The notes beneath the pieces were generated by a model. It was not told the DNA's origin. It worked only from the letters and a program-made list of their open reading frames with translations, and searched no databases. From positions 51,830 to 115,829 of the forward strand of contig NZ_SEBR01000014.1 of the NCBI RefSeq assembly GCF_004295795.1: DNA of 64,000 bases, written 5' to 3'. A program made the translations under genes and the position numbers. The DNA comes from Flavobacterium sp. (lineage in GTDB: Bacteria; Bacteroidota; Bacteroidia; Flavobacteriales; Flavobacteriaceae). This document shows positions 43,973 to 53,061 of this stretch, piece after piece. How positions within the stretch are numbered: the first letter of the stretch is position 1; the number at the start of each line of letters is the position of its first letter.

Positions 43973-44797
43973 ATGCACAATCCAATTATCGAGCGAAATA
44001 ATGTAAAAATACTTGGATCAGGGGAGCAAACGTTGCTTTTTGCCCATGGGTTCGGATGCGATCAAAATATGTGGCGTTACATTATTCCGTCGTTCGCCGG
44101 GAAATACAGAATCGTCTTGTTTGATTATGTAGGTTGTGGAAAATCTGACGTGTCTGCCTATAATATTGAAAAGTATGCATCGCTGGATGGGTATGCCCAA
44201 GACATTATCGATGTCTGTCATAGCTTGGATCTCGAAAATGTGATTTACGTAGGTCATTCCGTGAGCTCGATGATTGGAGTTCTCGCCTCTGTCAGGTATC
44301 CTGAATTATTTAGCTCGATGGTTCTCATCGGGCCATCGCCGTGTTACGTGAATGATGCAGGCTATGCCGGAGGATTTGACAAAAAAGATCTTATCGACCT
44401 TTTGAATGTCATGGAAAGTAATTACATAGGCTGGGCAAGTTTCCTTGCGCCTGTTGTCATGAAGAACGAGGAAAAACCTGAACTTTCTCAAGAGTTGGAA
44501 CAAAGCTTTTGTTCGACTGACCCTTTTATCACCAAGCGTTTTGCCGAAGCGACATTTTTTTCGGACAATAGACGCGACTTACCCAAAATTGATGTTCCCG
44601 TTCTAGTGCTTCAATGTTCAGATGATGCCATCGCACCAGATTATGTTGGTGAATATACCGCAGGAAGCATCGCAGGAAGTGAGTATGTCAAAATGCAGGC
44701 CACGGGTCATTGTCCTCATTTGAGCCATCCTGAAGAAACCATTGATCTCATAACCAATTTTTTGCAAAAAACATATTCAACTGTTCAATCAACATAG
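43973..44797 (+). CDS. rsbQ: RsbQ-like alpha/beta hydrolase, sensor type
   Basis: The 274-residue protein is very close in layout to RsbQ of Bacillus. The triad is Ser96 in GHSVSS, Asp218 in CSDDAIAP and His246 in GHCPHLSHP, with the same spacing as I recall for RsbQ, and FAHGFGCDQNMW near the start. RsbQ and its relatives (karrikin and strigolactone receptors) work as small-molecule sensors that act through a partner protein. The next gene codes for a PAS protein, as in the rsbQ-rsbP pair. By eye, codon use is more AT-rich than in the flanking operons. Confidence 0.9.
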   Translation: MHNPIIERNNVKILGSGEQTLLFAHGFGCDQNMWRYIIPSFAGKYRIVLFDYVGCGKSDVSAYNIEKYASLDGYAQDIIDVCHSLDLENVIYVGHSVSSMIGVLASVRYPELFSSMVLIGPSPCYVNDAGYAGGFDKKDLIDLLNVMESNYIGWASFLAPVVMKNEEKPELSQELEQSFCSTDPFITKRFAEATFFSDNRRDLPKIDVPVLVLQCSDDAIAPDYVGEYTAGSIAGSEYVKMQATGHCPHLSHPEETIDLITNFLQKTYSTVQST

Positions 44798-44810
44798 CAA
44801 CGATACGGAC

Positions 44811-46004
44811 GTGACTTACGACGCGATGCCATGCTATCTCTTTTCGTTTTCGAATGACGGGACGATTTTACGTATCAACAGGACATTTCTCACAGATCTT
44901 GGTTATTCGGCCGGGGAAGTAGTAGGCAAGAAAAAACTGGAGCAACTACTTACCGTTGGAAGTCGGATTTTTTTCCAGACGCATTTTTATCCCTTGATAA
45001 AGATGCAAAAAAAAGCAAACGAGATTTTCCTCTCGTTTTTGACAAAGCAAGGTGATGACATTCCGGTTTTGTTGAACGTCGTCGTCGCGGAGTGTGCAGA
45101 CAAGATCGAGATGCATTGCGGCGGCATGCAGATCTCAAGACGCAACCAGTTCGAGCGGGAGCTTCTGGAGGCCAAAAATATTCTCCAAAAGGCACTTGAC
45201 GAAAATGCCGAACTTATTGCCACGCGAGACAAGCTAAAAAACGCGGAACGGAAACTGGAAAAACAACTGCAGAAGCTACACGATAAAAGTATCGACCAAA
45301 TCGAACTTAACAAAGTGCTGACGCACGACCTACAGGAACCTTTGAGGAAAGTCAACCTTTTTAGTAGCAAGCTTTTACTCGATCTCGACCCAAATATCAA
45401 ACCGGAGTCATTCGAGGCACTTCAAAAAATTACCGTTTTTGTCGATCGCGTTAGGCAATTATTGGACAGCCTGAATAAATTCAATTCTCTAGACAGCATG
45501 AAGATGGCGAAATCTAAAATCGATTTTGCTGAAATTGTGGATGTCGTCATAAAAAAGCATTCCATTGATGCCTCCAAAGCAATTCACTTTACAGGTAACG
45601 CGCTCAAGTCAAGCTCGGGTGCTGTTTTTGTTTCCGATTTCAAATTATTGGTGGATCTGTTCGATGAACTTATCAAGAATGCGCAAAGGTTCGATAGTGC
45701 TGACCTACCGAATCTGAAATTCAGGATAAGTACTGATGTTGTAAAGCTCAACGTTTTTTCCAAGAACGAAAGCAGATTTCAATATGAAGATCGCCTCCGC
45801 ATCATTTTTGAAGAAAACTGCTCGAGGAATTATGGTTTGGAGGCCAACGCTTTCCAACTTTTTAAATTGTCCAATCTGGTTGTCGACGAACTCGGGGTAG
45901 GGCTGTCCTATTGCAGGAGGATCGTCCAAATACTGGGAGGCGATATTGTTGTGTCGCCAAAGGAAATCGGGGCGGTTTTCACGATCACTTTTCCACTTGA
46001 ATAG
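44811..46004 (+). CDS. PAS-domain histidine-kinase-like protein with degenerate ATP site
   Basis: The 397-residue protein starts with GTG at 44811, 13 bp after rsbQ. It has a PAS domain (about 5-120), a coiled coil (about 120-170), a HisKA-type dimer helix with THDLQEPLRK (phospho-acceptor His near 171), and a C-terminal HATPase-like domain. The N-box (DELIKNA) and G2 box (GVGLSYCRRI) are present, but where active kinases have DNGIGF this protein reads KNESRF, so the key Asp and Gly are absent. ATP binding is doubtful. It is the probable output partner of the RsbQ-like protein. Confidence 0.82.
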   Translation: MTYDAMPCYLFSFSNDGTILRINRTFLTDLGYSAGEVVGKKKLEQLLTVGSRIFFQTHFYPLIKMQKKANEIFLSFLTKQGDDIPVLLNVVVAECADKIEMHCGGMQISRRNQFERELLEAKNILQKALDENAELIATRDKLKNAERKLEKQLQKLHDKSIDQIELNKVLTHDLQEPLRKVNLFSSKLLLDLDPNIKPESFEALQKITVFVDRVRQLLDSLNKFNSLDSMKMAKSKIDFAEIVDVVIKKHSIDASKAIHFTGNALKSSSGAVFVSDFKLLVDLFDELIKNAQRFDSADLPNLKFRISTDVVKLNVFSKNESRFQYEDRLRIIFEENCSRNYGLEANAFQLFKLSNLVVDELGVGLSYCRRIVQILGGDIVVSPKEIGAVFTITFPLE

Positions 46005-46067
46005 CATTGCCGACTTGTCGATTGTATATCAGCACCTCAATGGAGAAAGCCTGCTGTTGTCGCGTTG

Positions 46068-47462
46068 TTACTTTCCGATGCAGAAATTCGCAAAAATATT
46101 CCCCAAAAGCTCATCATTGGTAACCTGGCCGGTGATCGTCCCAAAGTGGAACAAAGCCTCGCGGATATCGATTGCCATAAGGTCGGCGGGCAAGTTTGTC
46201 TGCATCCCGAACTTCACCTTCTGGATTTCCTCCAAAGCTTTAAGCAAGGAATCGTAATGTCTTGTGTTGGTTACAATTGTCTCATTGTTTCGGAGTGCGC
46301 CCGTATTTACGAAAGAGATCAATTTTGACTTGATTTCCTCAACCGAAACATTGTTTTTAGCCGATATCAAAACGATGTCCGGAATCTCGATTTTGAGTCG
46401 GATCTGGTCTTCGTGCGACAGTTTATCCGACTTGTTTCCGATAACCAACAGTGGCGTTTGCGGATATTGGTTCCTGATTTTCCCAATGTCGGATTTCACG
46501 CCGTCAAGCGGATTTTCGAGCGTGAGATTTCCACCGTCCAGCAAGAGCAAAACCACTTGGGCCGCGGCCATTTTCTCGAAGGTTTTCTGGATTCCGATGC
46601 TTTCCACGACATCGTTCGTCTCGCGGATTCCGGCTGTATCAATGAACCGGAAAGCCATGCCCGCGATCACGAGTTCGTCCTCGATCGTATCGCGCGTCGT
46701 TCCGGCGATGTCCGACACAATCGCGCGTTCCTCGTTCAAAAGTGCGTTCAGCAAAGTCGATTTGCCAACATTCGGTTCACCTACGATCGCCACGGGAATC
46801 CCATTTTTGATCACGTTTCCAACGGCGAAAGAGTCAATCAGGCGTTTCAGTACAAGTTCGATGCGGTCGAGCAGGTCGCGAAACTGGCTTCTGTCGGCGA
46901 ATTCCACATCTTCTTCCGAAAAATCAAGTTCGAGTTCTATCAGCGAAGCGAAATTGAGCAATTCCTGCCGTAAATTGGCGATCTCGTTCGAGAATCCGCC
47001 GCGCATTTGTTGCATCGCGACCTGGTGCGAAGCCTCGTTGTCGGAGTTTATCAGGTCGGCGACAGCTTCGGCTTGTGATAAATCCAGTTTTCCGTTGAGA
47101 AAAGCGCGCAGTGTAAATTCGCCCGCATTGGCCATTCGGCAACCTTTTCGCAGTAACAATTGTATGATTTGCTGTTGGATGTATGTCGATCCGTGGCAAG
47201 AAATTTCTACCGTGTTTTCGCCCGTGTAAGAATTCGGGCCTTTGAAAATAGACACGAGCGCTTCATCCAAAGTCTTTTCGCCGTCAACGATCTGTCCGAG
47301 GTGGATCGTATGCGATTTTTGTTTCTCCAGATCTTTGTCCTTGATCGATCTGAAAACCGATGCACCTATCGAAATCGCGTCCAATCCCGAAATCCTGATC
47401 ACCGCAATCGCGCCCGCACCGGAAGGCGTGGCCAATGCGACGATGTTGTCCTGATTTATCAT
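46068..47462 (-). CDS. mnmE: tRNA uridine-5-carboxymethylaminomethyl modification GTPase MnmE
   Basis: MnmE works with MnmG to modify wobble uridine in tRNA. The 464-residue protein has the folate-binding N-terminal domain (GAGAIAVIRISG), helical domain and an inserted G domain: GEPNVGKST (G1), DIAGTTRDT (G2), DTAG (G3), NKSDK (G4), and the C-terminal FCIGK motif with the catalytic cysteine. The start has a TAATTTTG box 4-11 bp upstream, so the message could be leaderless, although no TTG at the right distance is seen. Confidence 0.96.
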   Translation of the reverse strand: MINQDNIVALATPSGAGAIAVIRISGLDAISIGASVFRSIKDKDLEKQKSHTIHLGQIVDGEKTLDEALVSIFKGPNSYTGENTVEISCHGSTYIQQQIIQLLLRKGCRMANAGEFTLRAFLNGKLDLSQAEAVADLINSDNEASHQVAMQQMRGGFSNEIANLRQELLNFASLIELELDFSEEDVEFADRSQFRDLLDRIELVLKRLIDSFAVGNVIKNGIPVAIVGEPNVGKSTLLNALLNEERAIVSDIAGTTRDTIEDELVIAGMAFRFIDTAGIRETNDVVESIGIQKTFEKMAAAQVVLLLLDGGNLTLENPLDGVKSDIGKIRNQYPQTPLLVIGNKSDKLSHEDQIRLKIEIPDIVLISAKNNVSVEEIKSKLISFVNTGALRNNETIVTNTRHYDSLLKALEEIQKVKFGMQTNLPADLMAIDIREALFHFGTITGQVTNDELLGNIFANFCIGK

Positions 47463-47617
47463 GGCGCAAAATTACGCAAATAAGAAATGGTTTTTAGATT
47501 TTCAGATCATCGGATCATCCGCCTATCCGAAAATCAAAAAAAGCGAAAGTTAATATTTCACAAAAGCCCAAAACGGCCTCGCGTTCTTTGCCTAACTTTA
47601 AGCAAACAACCAAAACC

Positions 47618-48451
47618 ATGTTGAAAAAAATCCTGTTTCCGACCGATTTTTCGGAGGCTTCAAAAAACGCTTTCGTGTACGCGCTCCAACTCGCCAAGCA
47701 CATAGAGGCCACGATCGTCACGCTCCATGTTTATGAGATGCCGGCGGCGAATTACGTCGATGTTCCGGCTTATCTGATGGAAGTTTACGATACGGTCGAA
47801 CTTGCGAATTTCGAGAATTACAAAGGACAGATTCCGGTTTTGCGCCAGATTGCGTTGGCCAACGGATGCGAAAATGTGCCCATTGAAAACGTTTTGCTAG
47901 ACGGCGATTTGGTGAATTCCATCCTTCAGATCGTCAAAACCGACAACATCGATTACGTTGTCATGGGCACCAAAGGCGCATCCGGCGTCAAGGAAACTTT
48001 TTTGGGGACTTCGACGGCAAACGTGATGACGCGCACGAACGCTTTCGTTTTGGGCGTTCCCGAAGATTCCACTTATACTCCGATACGGAAAATCACCTTT
48101 ACGACGCGTTTCCGTGAAAAGGATTTACCTGCGTTAAAACAGCTTTTGCCGTTGGCCGAGGCTTTTGGCGCGACGATCGATTGTCTGCACGTAAACACAC
48201 CGGCATCGGACGCGAAAGAAGTCGTAATAGCGAATTGGCAATTGCTGATGAAGGACAAAAACGTGAATTTCCACATCATCGAAAACGAGTTTGTCGAGGA
48301 AAGTATTCTTGATTTCATCCACCAGAACGGGTCGGATCTGCTCGCGCTTCTGAATCACAAACGCGGATTTTTCGAAGGACTTTTCCATACGAGTCTGACC
48401 AAGAAGCTGGCTTTTCATTCGAGGATTCCGGTTTTGGCGATCCATGAATGA
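47618..48451 (+). CDS. Universal stress protein UspA family, tandem domains
   Basis: A 277-residue cytoplasmic protein, starting at the ATG at 47618 (MLKKILFPTDFSEAS). Two Usp domains: 1 to about 145, with the ATP-type motif GTKGASGVKETFLGTSTANV, and about 150-277, which lacks a clean nucleotide motif. A longer frame begins at 47588 but the homology starts at the internal ATG. Typical of Flavobacterium stress proteins. Divergent from mnmE with a 155-bp gap. Confidence 0.88.
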   Translation: MLKKILFPTDFSEASKNAFVYALQLAKHIEATIVTLHVYEMPAANYVDVPAYLMEVYDTVELANFENYKGQIPVLRQIALANGCENVPIENVLLDGDLVNSILQIVKTDNIDYVVMGTKGASGVKETFLGTSTANVMTRTNAFVLGVPEDSTYTPIRKITFTTRFREKDLPALKQLLPLAEAFGATIDCLHVNTPASDAKEVVIANWQLLMKDKNVNFHIIENEFVEESILDFIHQNGSDLLALLNHKRGFFEGLFHTSLTKKLAFHSRIPVLAIHE

Positions 48452-48510
48452 TTACTAATTAATAATTGATAATGAATAATTAATAATTGGTCGGGAACGA
48501 TTTACCGACA

Positions 48511-48610
48511 AATAACGAATAACGAATAACGAATAACGAATAACGAATAACGAATAACGAATAACGAATAACGAATAACGAATAACGAATAACGAATAAC
48601 GAATAACGAA
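48511..48610. repeat. Tandem 7-bp repeat (AATAACG), about 14 copies
   Basis: Fourteen exact copies of AATAACG run from 48511 to 48608 and are followed by two extra bases, directly upstream of the aldehyde dehydrogenase start at 48620. An AT-rich stretch with TAATTAATAATTG-like words (48452-48490) precedes it. Units of 7 bp change the frame or promoter spacing when the copy number changes. There is no ORF here; a minus-strand frame through the repeats is an artefact. Confidence 0.95.
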
Positions 48611-48619
48611 TTCTTTTAT

Positions 48620-49996
48620 ATGCCGATACAGACCATAAACCCATACAACAATCAACTCGTCGAAACGTTCGAGGAATTGACTGACGAACAACTCGAATCC
48701 AAAATCTCCAAAGCGCACGAAACCTACAAAATCTGGAAAAATACGCCTTTGCAAAAACGAATCGAACTGCTCAAAAAAGTGGCTTCCATCTTTCGGCAGA
48801 AAAAATCAGAACTCGCAAAACTGATCACGCTCGAAATGGGAAAACTCATTGCCCAAAGCGAATCGGAAGTTGAAATGGTAGCATCCGTTTACGACTATTA
48901 CGCCGAAAATGCAGCGGAATTTCTCGAAGACCGACCAATGGAAGTCAAAGATGGAAAAGCTTTCGTAAGGCTTTCGCCGATGGGAATCATTTTAGGCGTC
49001 GAACCCTGGAATTATCCATATAACCAAGTTGCGAGATTGGCCGCTCCAAACATCGTCGCCGGAAATGTCGTGCTGATCAAACACGCCTCAAACGTGCCAC
49101 AATGCGCCCAAATGATCGAGCAGGTTTTTCGCGAGGCCGGCGCGCCCGAAGGCGTTTACACGAATTTGTTCCTGGCCGGAAAACGCGTTTCGAAATTGGG
49201 CGAAGACGAGCGAATCGTTGGGATGTCGCTTACCGGAAGTGAAGCCGCGGGTTCCAGTCTGGGTGAATCGGCGGGAAAAAATCTCAAGAAATCGGTTCTC
49301 GAATTGGGCGGAAGCGATGCTTTTGTCGTGTTGGAAGATGCCGATTTGGATCTTGCAGTCGAAAAAGCTTACCTCGGACGATTCTCGAATACCGGACAAG
49401 CGTGCACGTCTGCCAAGCGATTCATCGTTCTGGAAGCGGTCGCCGACGAATTCATCGAAAAACTCAAGGACAAAATTACAGGTTTGAAAGTTGGCGATCC
49501 GATGGATCCGGAAACCGAAATCGGGCCAATGTGTACTGAGGACGCGTTGAAGAATCTCGACAAGCAAGTCCAGGAAACGGTCAAGGCCGGAGCGACGGTC
49601 TTGGCAGGCGGAAAACGCATCGATAGGCAAGGAGCATTTTACGAGTTCACGATCCTTACCGACATAAAACCCGGAATGGTCGCGTATCACGAGGAACTTT
49701 TTGGGCCGGTCGCTTCTTTTTACCGCGTAAAGTCTGAGGAAGAAGCCATCGAGTTGGCCAATGCCACGACTTTCGGGCTTGGTGGCGCCGTGTTTTCACA
49801 AGACACCGAACGAGCTATCAACGTCGCAAATCAAATGGAAACTGGAATGATTTTCATCAACGAGAATCTTGCCTCGCGTCCTGATTTGCCTTTCGGCGGC
49901 GTGAAACGTTCGGGTTATGGACGCGAATTGTCGCCTTTGGGAATCGAGGAATTCGTCAACAAGAAACTCATTCGCGTGGCCGCCACAAAATCGTGA
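48620..49996 (+). CDS. NAD(P)-dependent aldehyde dehydrogenase, succinate-semialdehyde dehydrogenase-like
   Basis: The 458-residue enzyme has the aldehyde dehydrogenase core: [20 protein letters not shown], the catalytic glutamate stretch [14 protein letters not shown], and the catalytic cysteine in [11 protein letters not shown], then [11 protein letters not shown] and [15 protein letters not shown]. The best match by motif is the succinate-semialdehyde (GabD/Sad) group. The start lies 10 bp after the 7-bp repeat array, so the array must sit in its promoter or leader. Confidence 0.88.
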   Translation: MPIQTINPYNNQLVETFEELTDEQLESKISKAHETYKIWKNTPLQKRIELLKKVASIFRQKKSELAKLITLEMGKLIAQSESEVEMVASVYDYYAENAAEFLEDRPMEVKDGKAFVRLSPMGIILGVEPWNYPYNQVARLAAPNIVAGNVVLIKHASNVPQCAQMIEQVFREAGAPEGVYTNLFLAGKRVSKLGEDERIVGMSLTGSEAAGSSLGESAGKNLKKSVLELGGSDAFVVLEDADLDLAVEKAYLGRFSNTGQACTSAKRFIVLEAVADEFIEKLKDKITGLKVGDPMDPETEIGPMCTEDALKNLDKQVQETVKAGATVLAGGKRIDRQGAFYEFTILTDIKPGMVAYHEELFGPVASFYRVKSEEEAIELANATTFGLGGAVFSQDTERAINVANQMETGMIFINENLASRPDLPFGGVKRSGYGRELSPLGIEEFVNKKLIRVAATKS

Positions 49997-50050
49997 GCCG
50001 CTGACGACAACTTTTTCGAAGTTGCCGCAACAGGTTGAGCTAATAATTTT

Positions 50051-50290
50051 AACCGCGAATTCGCGAATTTACTCTTGGATATGAGTAGATTCGAAAACTC
50101 GCGGTTTATCTTTTCCCCCGTGACGATTTGGCCACGAATTCGCGAATTTACTCTTGGAAATGAGTAGATTCGAAAACTCGCGGTTTATCTTTCCCGTCAG
50201 ACGATTTGGCCACGAATGCACGAATTTACTCTTGGAAATGTGCGTAAATTCGCGAATTCGCGGTTTAGCTTTTCTCGCAAGAAGATTTGA
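50051..50290. repeat. Three imperfect 75-80 bp repeats rich in AATTCGCGAATT
   Basis: Three units start near 50051, 50131 and 50208. Each has (C)GAATTCGCGAATTTACTCTTGG-type sequence and most end with TTCGCGAATTCGCGGTTT or CGAAAACTCGCGGTTTATC, with a GACGATTTGGCCACGAAT link between. The units are palindromic and can fold. They contain no genes and lie in the 400-bp gap between two convergent genes. Similar words at 35226 suggest a dispersed genomic repeat. The gap from 50291 to 50403 shows no further feature. Confidence 0.75.
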
Positions 50291-50403
50291 CCAAGACCTT
50301 AGCGGCGCAAACTGGCCGTAGGTGATTATCGAAAGTATTGTCCTCAACAACTCGTGTATTAGTGGCCGAAATGACAAGAGTGATTCGCAGTAGAAAGCGT
50401 GTT

Positions 50404-50748
50404 CTATACGCCAGTCAATTTATTGATGTAAGCCAATGTCTTTTCGCCAACTGCTTTTTTTTCGAAGTTGAGTTTTACGGTAAGTTCGCGTCTCACTTCG
50501 ATAAATTCGATCGCGTCTCCCTCGATTTTTACATTCGATGTACTGAAATCGAAATCCTGCCCGAAAACAGTGTGGCCGAATCCGATAGTCCATCCACCGT
50601 TATTTAATTCGCGCACCGGCAAAGGACTTTTGAAACTGAAGTGGTGTGTCGTTCCGTCGAAAGAATAGTCGATGACTTTGGCGATAAAACGCTCCTTGTT
50701 TTGTACTTCGCAAACGCCTTGCTGGCCTGTGTATTTTGAGATATCCAT
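50404..50748 (-). CDS. Uncharacterised 114-residue protein
   Basis: A small soluble protein (MDISKYTGQQGVCEVQNKER at the start) with alternating hydrophobic and charged residues that suggest a beta-rich fold, and a C-terminal helix (VGEKTLAYINKL). No signal peptide. I do not recognise a family. It is separated from the upstream LipL32-like gene by a terminator, so it is probably transcribed from its own promoter or by read-through. Confidence 0.6.
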   Translation of the reverse strand: MDISKYTGQQGVCEVQNKERFIAKVIDYSFDGTTHHFSFKSPLPVRELNNGGWTIGFGHTVFGQDFDFSTSNVKIEGDAIEFIEVRRELTVKLNFEKKAVGEKTLAYINKLTGV

Positions 50749-50762
50749 AATTTTTCATAAAA

Positions 50763-50786
50763 AAGCCGCTTGTTTCCAAGCGGCTT
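50763..50786 (-). terminator. Terminator of the LipL32-like gene
   Basis: AAGCCGCTTG (50763-50772) and CAAGCGGCTT (50777-50786) form a perfect 10-bp stem with a TTTC loop on the plus strand. Read on the minus strand it is followed by TTTTTT. It lies 20 bp after the stop of the LipL32-like gene. Confidence 0.9.
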
Positions 50787-50806
50787 CGGTTTTGTAAATA
50801 AATTGA

Positions 50807-51499
50807 TTATTTCGCGGCTTTTGCGACATCTTCCGGTTTTGCGGCAACAGCTACTCCAGGCAATTTTACCGGAGCACCTATTTGCGCAAGGAAACTTCCC
50901 TGAACTTCGCCTTTTTTGTAAGTCGTGAATCCGACGCGGTACAAGCCCATAACCAACGATTTCGTTGGGTTTGACGTTTCGCTCGTAATACGCATCAAAG
51001 AGTTGTATTTGCTACCTGACGGTTGAGCCGGCAGTTCAGAAGAGTCGTCATTCGACTCGATCTTGATCCATTTGGCAGTTTTGGCTTTTGCGGCCACGTC
51101 CTCGATTTTAAGGATTCCTTCGGCTCTTTCAAAGGTCACCCAAGTATCGAAAAAGCTTTTGGTGTCAGAAGAGTTCGCAGTAAAATCTGCAGTCACGTAA
51201 TCTTTGTCTGACGGCTTCATGCCCTCGGGCGCAGGAGAAACCATGCGAATCCCAATTTCGGGAGCCGCAACCGGAATCCAGACGTAGACGTAGTACATCT
51301 TTTTGCCGTCTTTGGTTTCGTCAGGCGTCGCGCCCGGTTTCACGAATCCGTAATAGCTGATGACATCCGTGTATGGCACGCGCACTTCTTTGCCCATTAG
51401 GCTTTTCTTTCCGAGGTCAGCCCCGAATTTGTCGAGTTTCTGCGCGCTGGCAAACAATCCGGCAAGACAAAGCACGCCGGCTAGAACTTTTTTGTTCAT
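50807..51499 (-). CDS. LipL32-like exported protein
   Basis: The 230-residue precursor has a signal peptide (MNKKVLAGVLCLAGLFASA) with likely cleavage after Ala19. From about residue 40 on it resembles LipL32, the major surface lipoprotein of Leptospira: VPYTDVISYYGFVKPGATPD, YYVYVWIPVA, IGIRMVSP, FFDTWVTFER, KYNSLMRIT and LYRVGFTTYKKGEVQGSF line up in order with the leptospiral protein. Unlike LipL32 it has no lipobox cysteine at the cleavage site, so it should be periplasmic or secreted. The acidic stretch (NDDSSE) matches the calcium-binding loop region only partly. Confidence 0.85.
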   Translation of the reverse strand: MNKKVLAGVLCLAGLFASAQKLDKFGADLGKKSLMGKEVRVPYTDVISYYGFVKPGATPDETKDGKKMYYVYVWIPVAAPEIGIRMVSPAPEGMKPSDKDYVTADFTANSSDTKSFFDTWVTFERAEGILKIEDVAAKAKTAKWIKIESNDDSSELPAQPSGSKYNSLMRITSETSNPTKSLVMGLYRVGFTTYKKGEVQGSFLAQIGAPVKLPGVAVAAKPEDVAKAAK

Positions 51500-51792
51500 T
51501 GGTAATTGGTTTTGGTTGGTTTTCCTACTCGTAAGGCTTTTCGGTTTCCGCCAAGAAAGTGAATTTCTTAATTGGGTGTAATATTAGAACTTTATTGATG
51601 AAACTGTTTTCGGAAACATCAGATTTTAATTAACAAATTGCTTTTTTACAGAAGTCATGGCTTATCTGAAAAATCGCGTCCCGTCCAAATTTACCACAAT
51701 AGTCAAAAGTTTGGAAAGCCGATGAACGAACGTCGGGCGTAAATGGATATTCGGCCGAAGACAACGGACATTCGTAATAACCGGATAAAACA
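51500..51792. promoter_or_regulatory. Gene-free region upstream of the LipL32-like gene
   Basis: About 290 bp between the LipL32-like start and the dnaN terminator. The part next to the gene must hold its promoter, but I see no perfect TTG/TAnnTTTG pair on the minus strand. The rest is AT-rich and shows no gene, tRNA or repeat. Confidence 0.35.
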
Positions 51793-51825
51793 AAAAGACC
51801 GCGATCAAATTGAAGGCGGTCTTTT
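51793..51825 (-). terminator. Terminator of dnaN
   Basis: AAAAGACCGC (51793-51802) and GCGGTCTTTT (51816-51825) pair perfectly around a 13-nt loop. Read on the minus strand the stem ends in TTTTTG TTTT, and it lies 21 bp beyond the dnaN stop. Confidence 0.85.
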
Positions 51826-51846
51826 ATAAAAAAAATGGTTGGTAGC

Positions 51847-52965
51847 TTAGCTGTTCAGCATGACTGGCATTACAAGCATTGTCACGCTTTCGCCTTCGTC
51901 AAGTCCGTCAACGGGCGTAAGGATTCCCGCGCGGTTTGGAAGCGACATCTCCAAAAGGATGGAATCCGATTGCAGGTTGGTTAGCATTTCGGTAAGGAAA
52001 CGCGAGTTGAAACCGATCTGGATGTCGTCGCCTTGATAGTCGCAAGTCAATCTTTCTTCGGCTTTGTTGGAGTAATCGATATCTTCTGCCGAAATATTGA
52101 GTTCGGTTCCGGCGATCTTTAGTCTGATTTGGTGTGTGGTCTTGTTCGAGAAAATCGCCACGCGACGCACCGAACTCAAAAACTGTCCGCGGTCGATTTG
52201 CAGCTTGTTTGGATTTTCCTTCGGAATCACCGCTTCGTAGTTCGGATATTTCCCGTCGATCAAACGGCAAGTCAACACATAATTGTCGAACGAAAAAGTC
52301 GCGTTCGAGTCGTTGTATTCGATTTTGACTTCGGCATCCGACGCACCCAAAATGCTTTTCAGGATGTTCAAAGGTTTCTTTGGCATGATGAAGTTCGCTT
52401 CCTGGGACGCTTTTACGTCCGCACGAGCGTATTTCACGAGTTTGTGAGCATCCGTGGCAACGAAAGTAAGTCCTTCAGTAGAAAACTGGAAGAAAACGCC
52501 TGACATCACCGGACGCAAATCGTCGTTTCCGGCAGCAAAGATCGTCTTGCTGATCGCAGTTGCCAAAACTTCGGCAGGAACGACCGTAGACGAAGGATCG
52601 TCCAAACTCACCGAACGCGGAAATTCCTCGCCCGGCGCATAGGCCAAAGCGTATTTACCCGAATTCGAGCTGATTTCTATGGTGCTGTTTTCCTCGACGG
52701 TAAACGTCAAAGGCTGTTCTGGGAACGTCTTGAGGATTTCAAGCAACAATTTCGCCGGAACCGCGACGCTGCCTTGGGAAGTCGAATCGATCTCAAGCGT
52801 GGCGCTCATGGTCGTTTCAAGATCGCTGGCCGAAACCGTGAGCGTGTTGTTGTCCAGTTCAAAAAGGAAATTGTCAAGGATAGGCAAGGTGTTGCTGCTG
52901 TTGATAACACTTCCCAAAACCTGGAGTTGCTTGAGTAAATACGAACTCGATACGATGAATTTCAT
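51847..52965 (-). CDS. dnaN: DNA polymerase III beta sliding clamp
   Basis: The DnaN clamp ring holds the polymerase on DNA. The 372-residue protein starts with MKFIVSSSYLLKQLQVLG (ATG at 52965; an ATG two codons earlier is possible). Three clamp domains are visible: 1 to about 120, 125-245 and 250-372, with GEEFPR and DGKYPNYEAVIP typical of the family and a C-terminal MLVMPVML. It is a single gene with its own promoter and terminator, not next to dnaA. Confidence 0.95.
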   Translation of the reverse strand: MKFIVSSSYLLKQLQVLGSVINSSNTLPILDNFLFELDNNTLTVSASDLETTMSATLEIDSTSQGSVAVPAKLLLEILKTFPEQPLTFTVEENSTIEISSNSGKYALAYAPGEEFPRSVSLDDPSSTVVPAEVLATAISKTIFAAGNDDLRPVMSGVFFQFSTEGLTFVATDAHKLVKYARADVKASQEANFIMPKKPLNILKSILGASDAEVKIEYNDSNATFSFDNYVLTCRLIDGKYPNYEAVIPKENPNKLQIDRGQFLSSVRRVAIFSNKTTHQIRLKIAGTELNISAEDIDYSNKAEERLTCDYQGDDIQIGFNSRFLTEMLTNLQSDSILLEMSLPNRAGILTPVDGLDEGESVTMLVMPVMLNS

Positions 52966-53004
52966 CTGCAAATTTTATTTTTTAGTCGGAATTTATCCGA
53001 AACA

Positions 53005-53038
53005 CAAATATATCCTAATCCACCAAAAGGCGAAACAA
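53005..53038 (-). promoter_or_regulatory. Consensus promoter of dnaN
   Basis: On the minus strand TTG (53038-53036) and TATATTTG (53012-53005) are separated by 23 nt, which fits the Bacteroidetes consensus. Transcription would start about 7 nt downstream, about 30 nt before the dnaN ATG. It lies between the gldG stop and dnaN, so dnaN is not in the gld operon. Confidence 0.65.
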
Positions 53039-53061
53039 AGGCAAAACTATTTTTATTAACA

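Noticed and set aside
48455..48754. Minus-strand frame with repeated VIRYSLF
   Set aside because: It is the translation of the 7-bp tandem array and continues into the aldehyde dehydrogenase gene on the other strand.
50051..50290. CRISPR-like array
   Set aside because: Only three units, which are long and imperfect and lack unique spacers of even length; no cas genes nearby.
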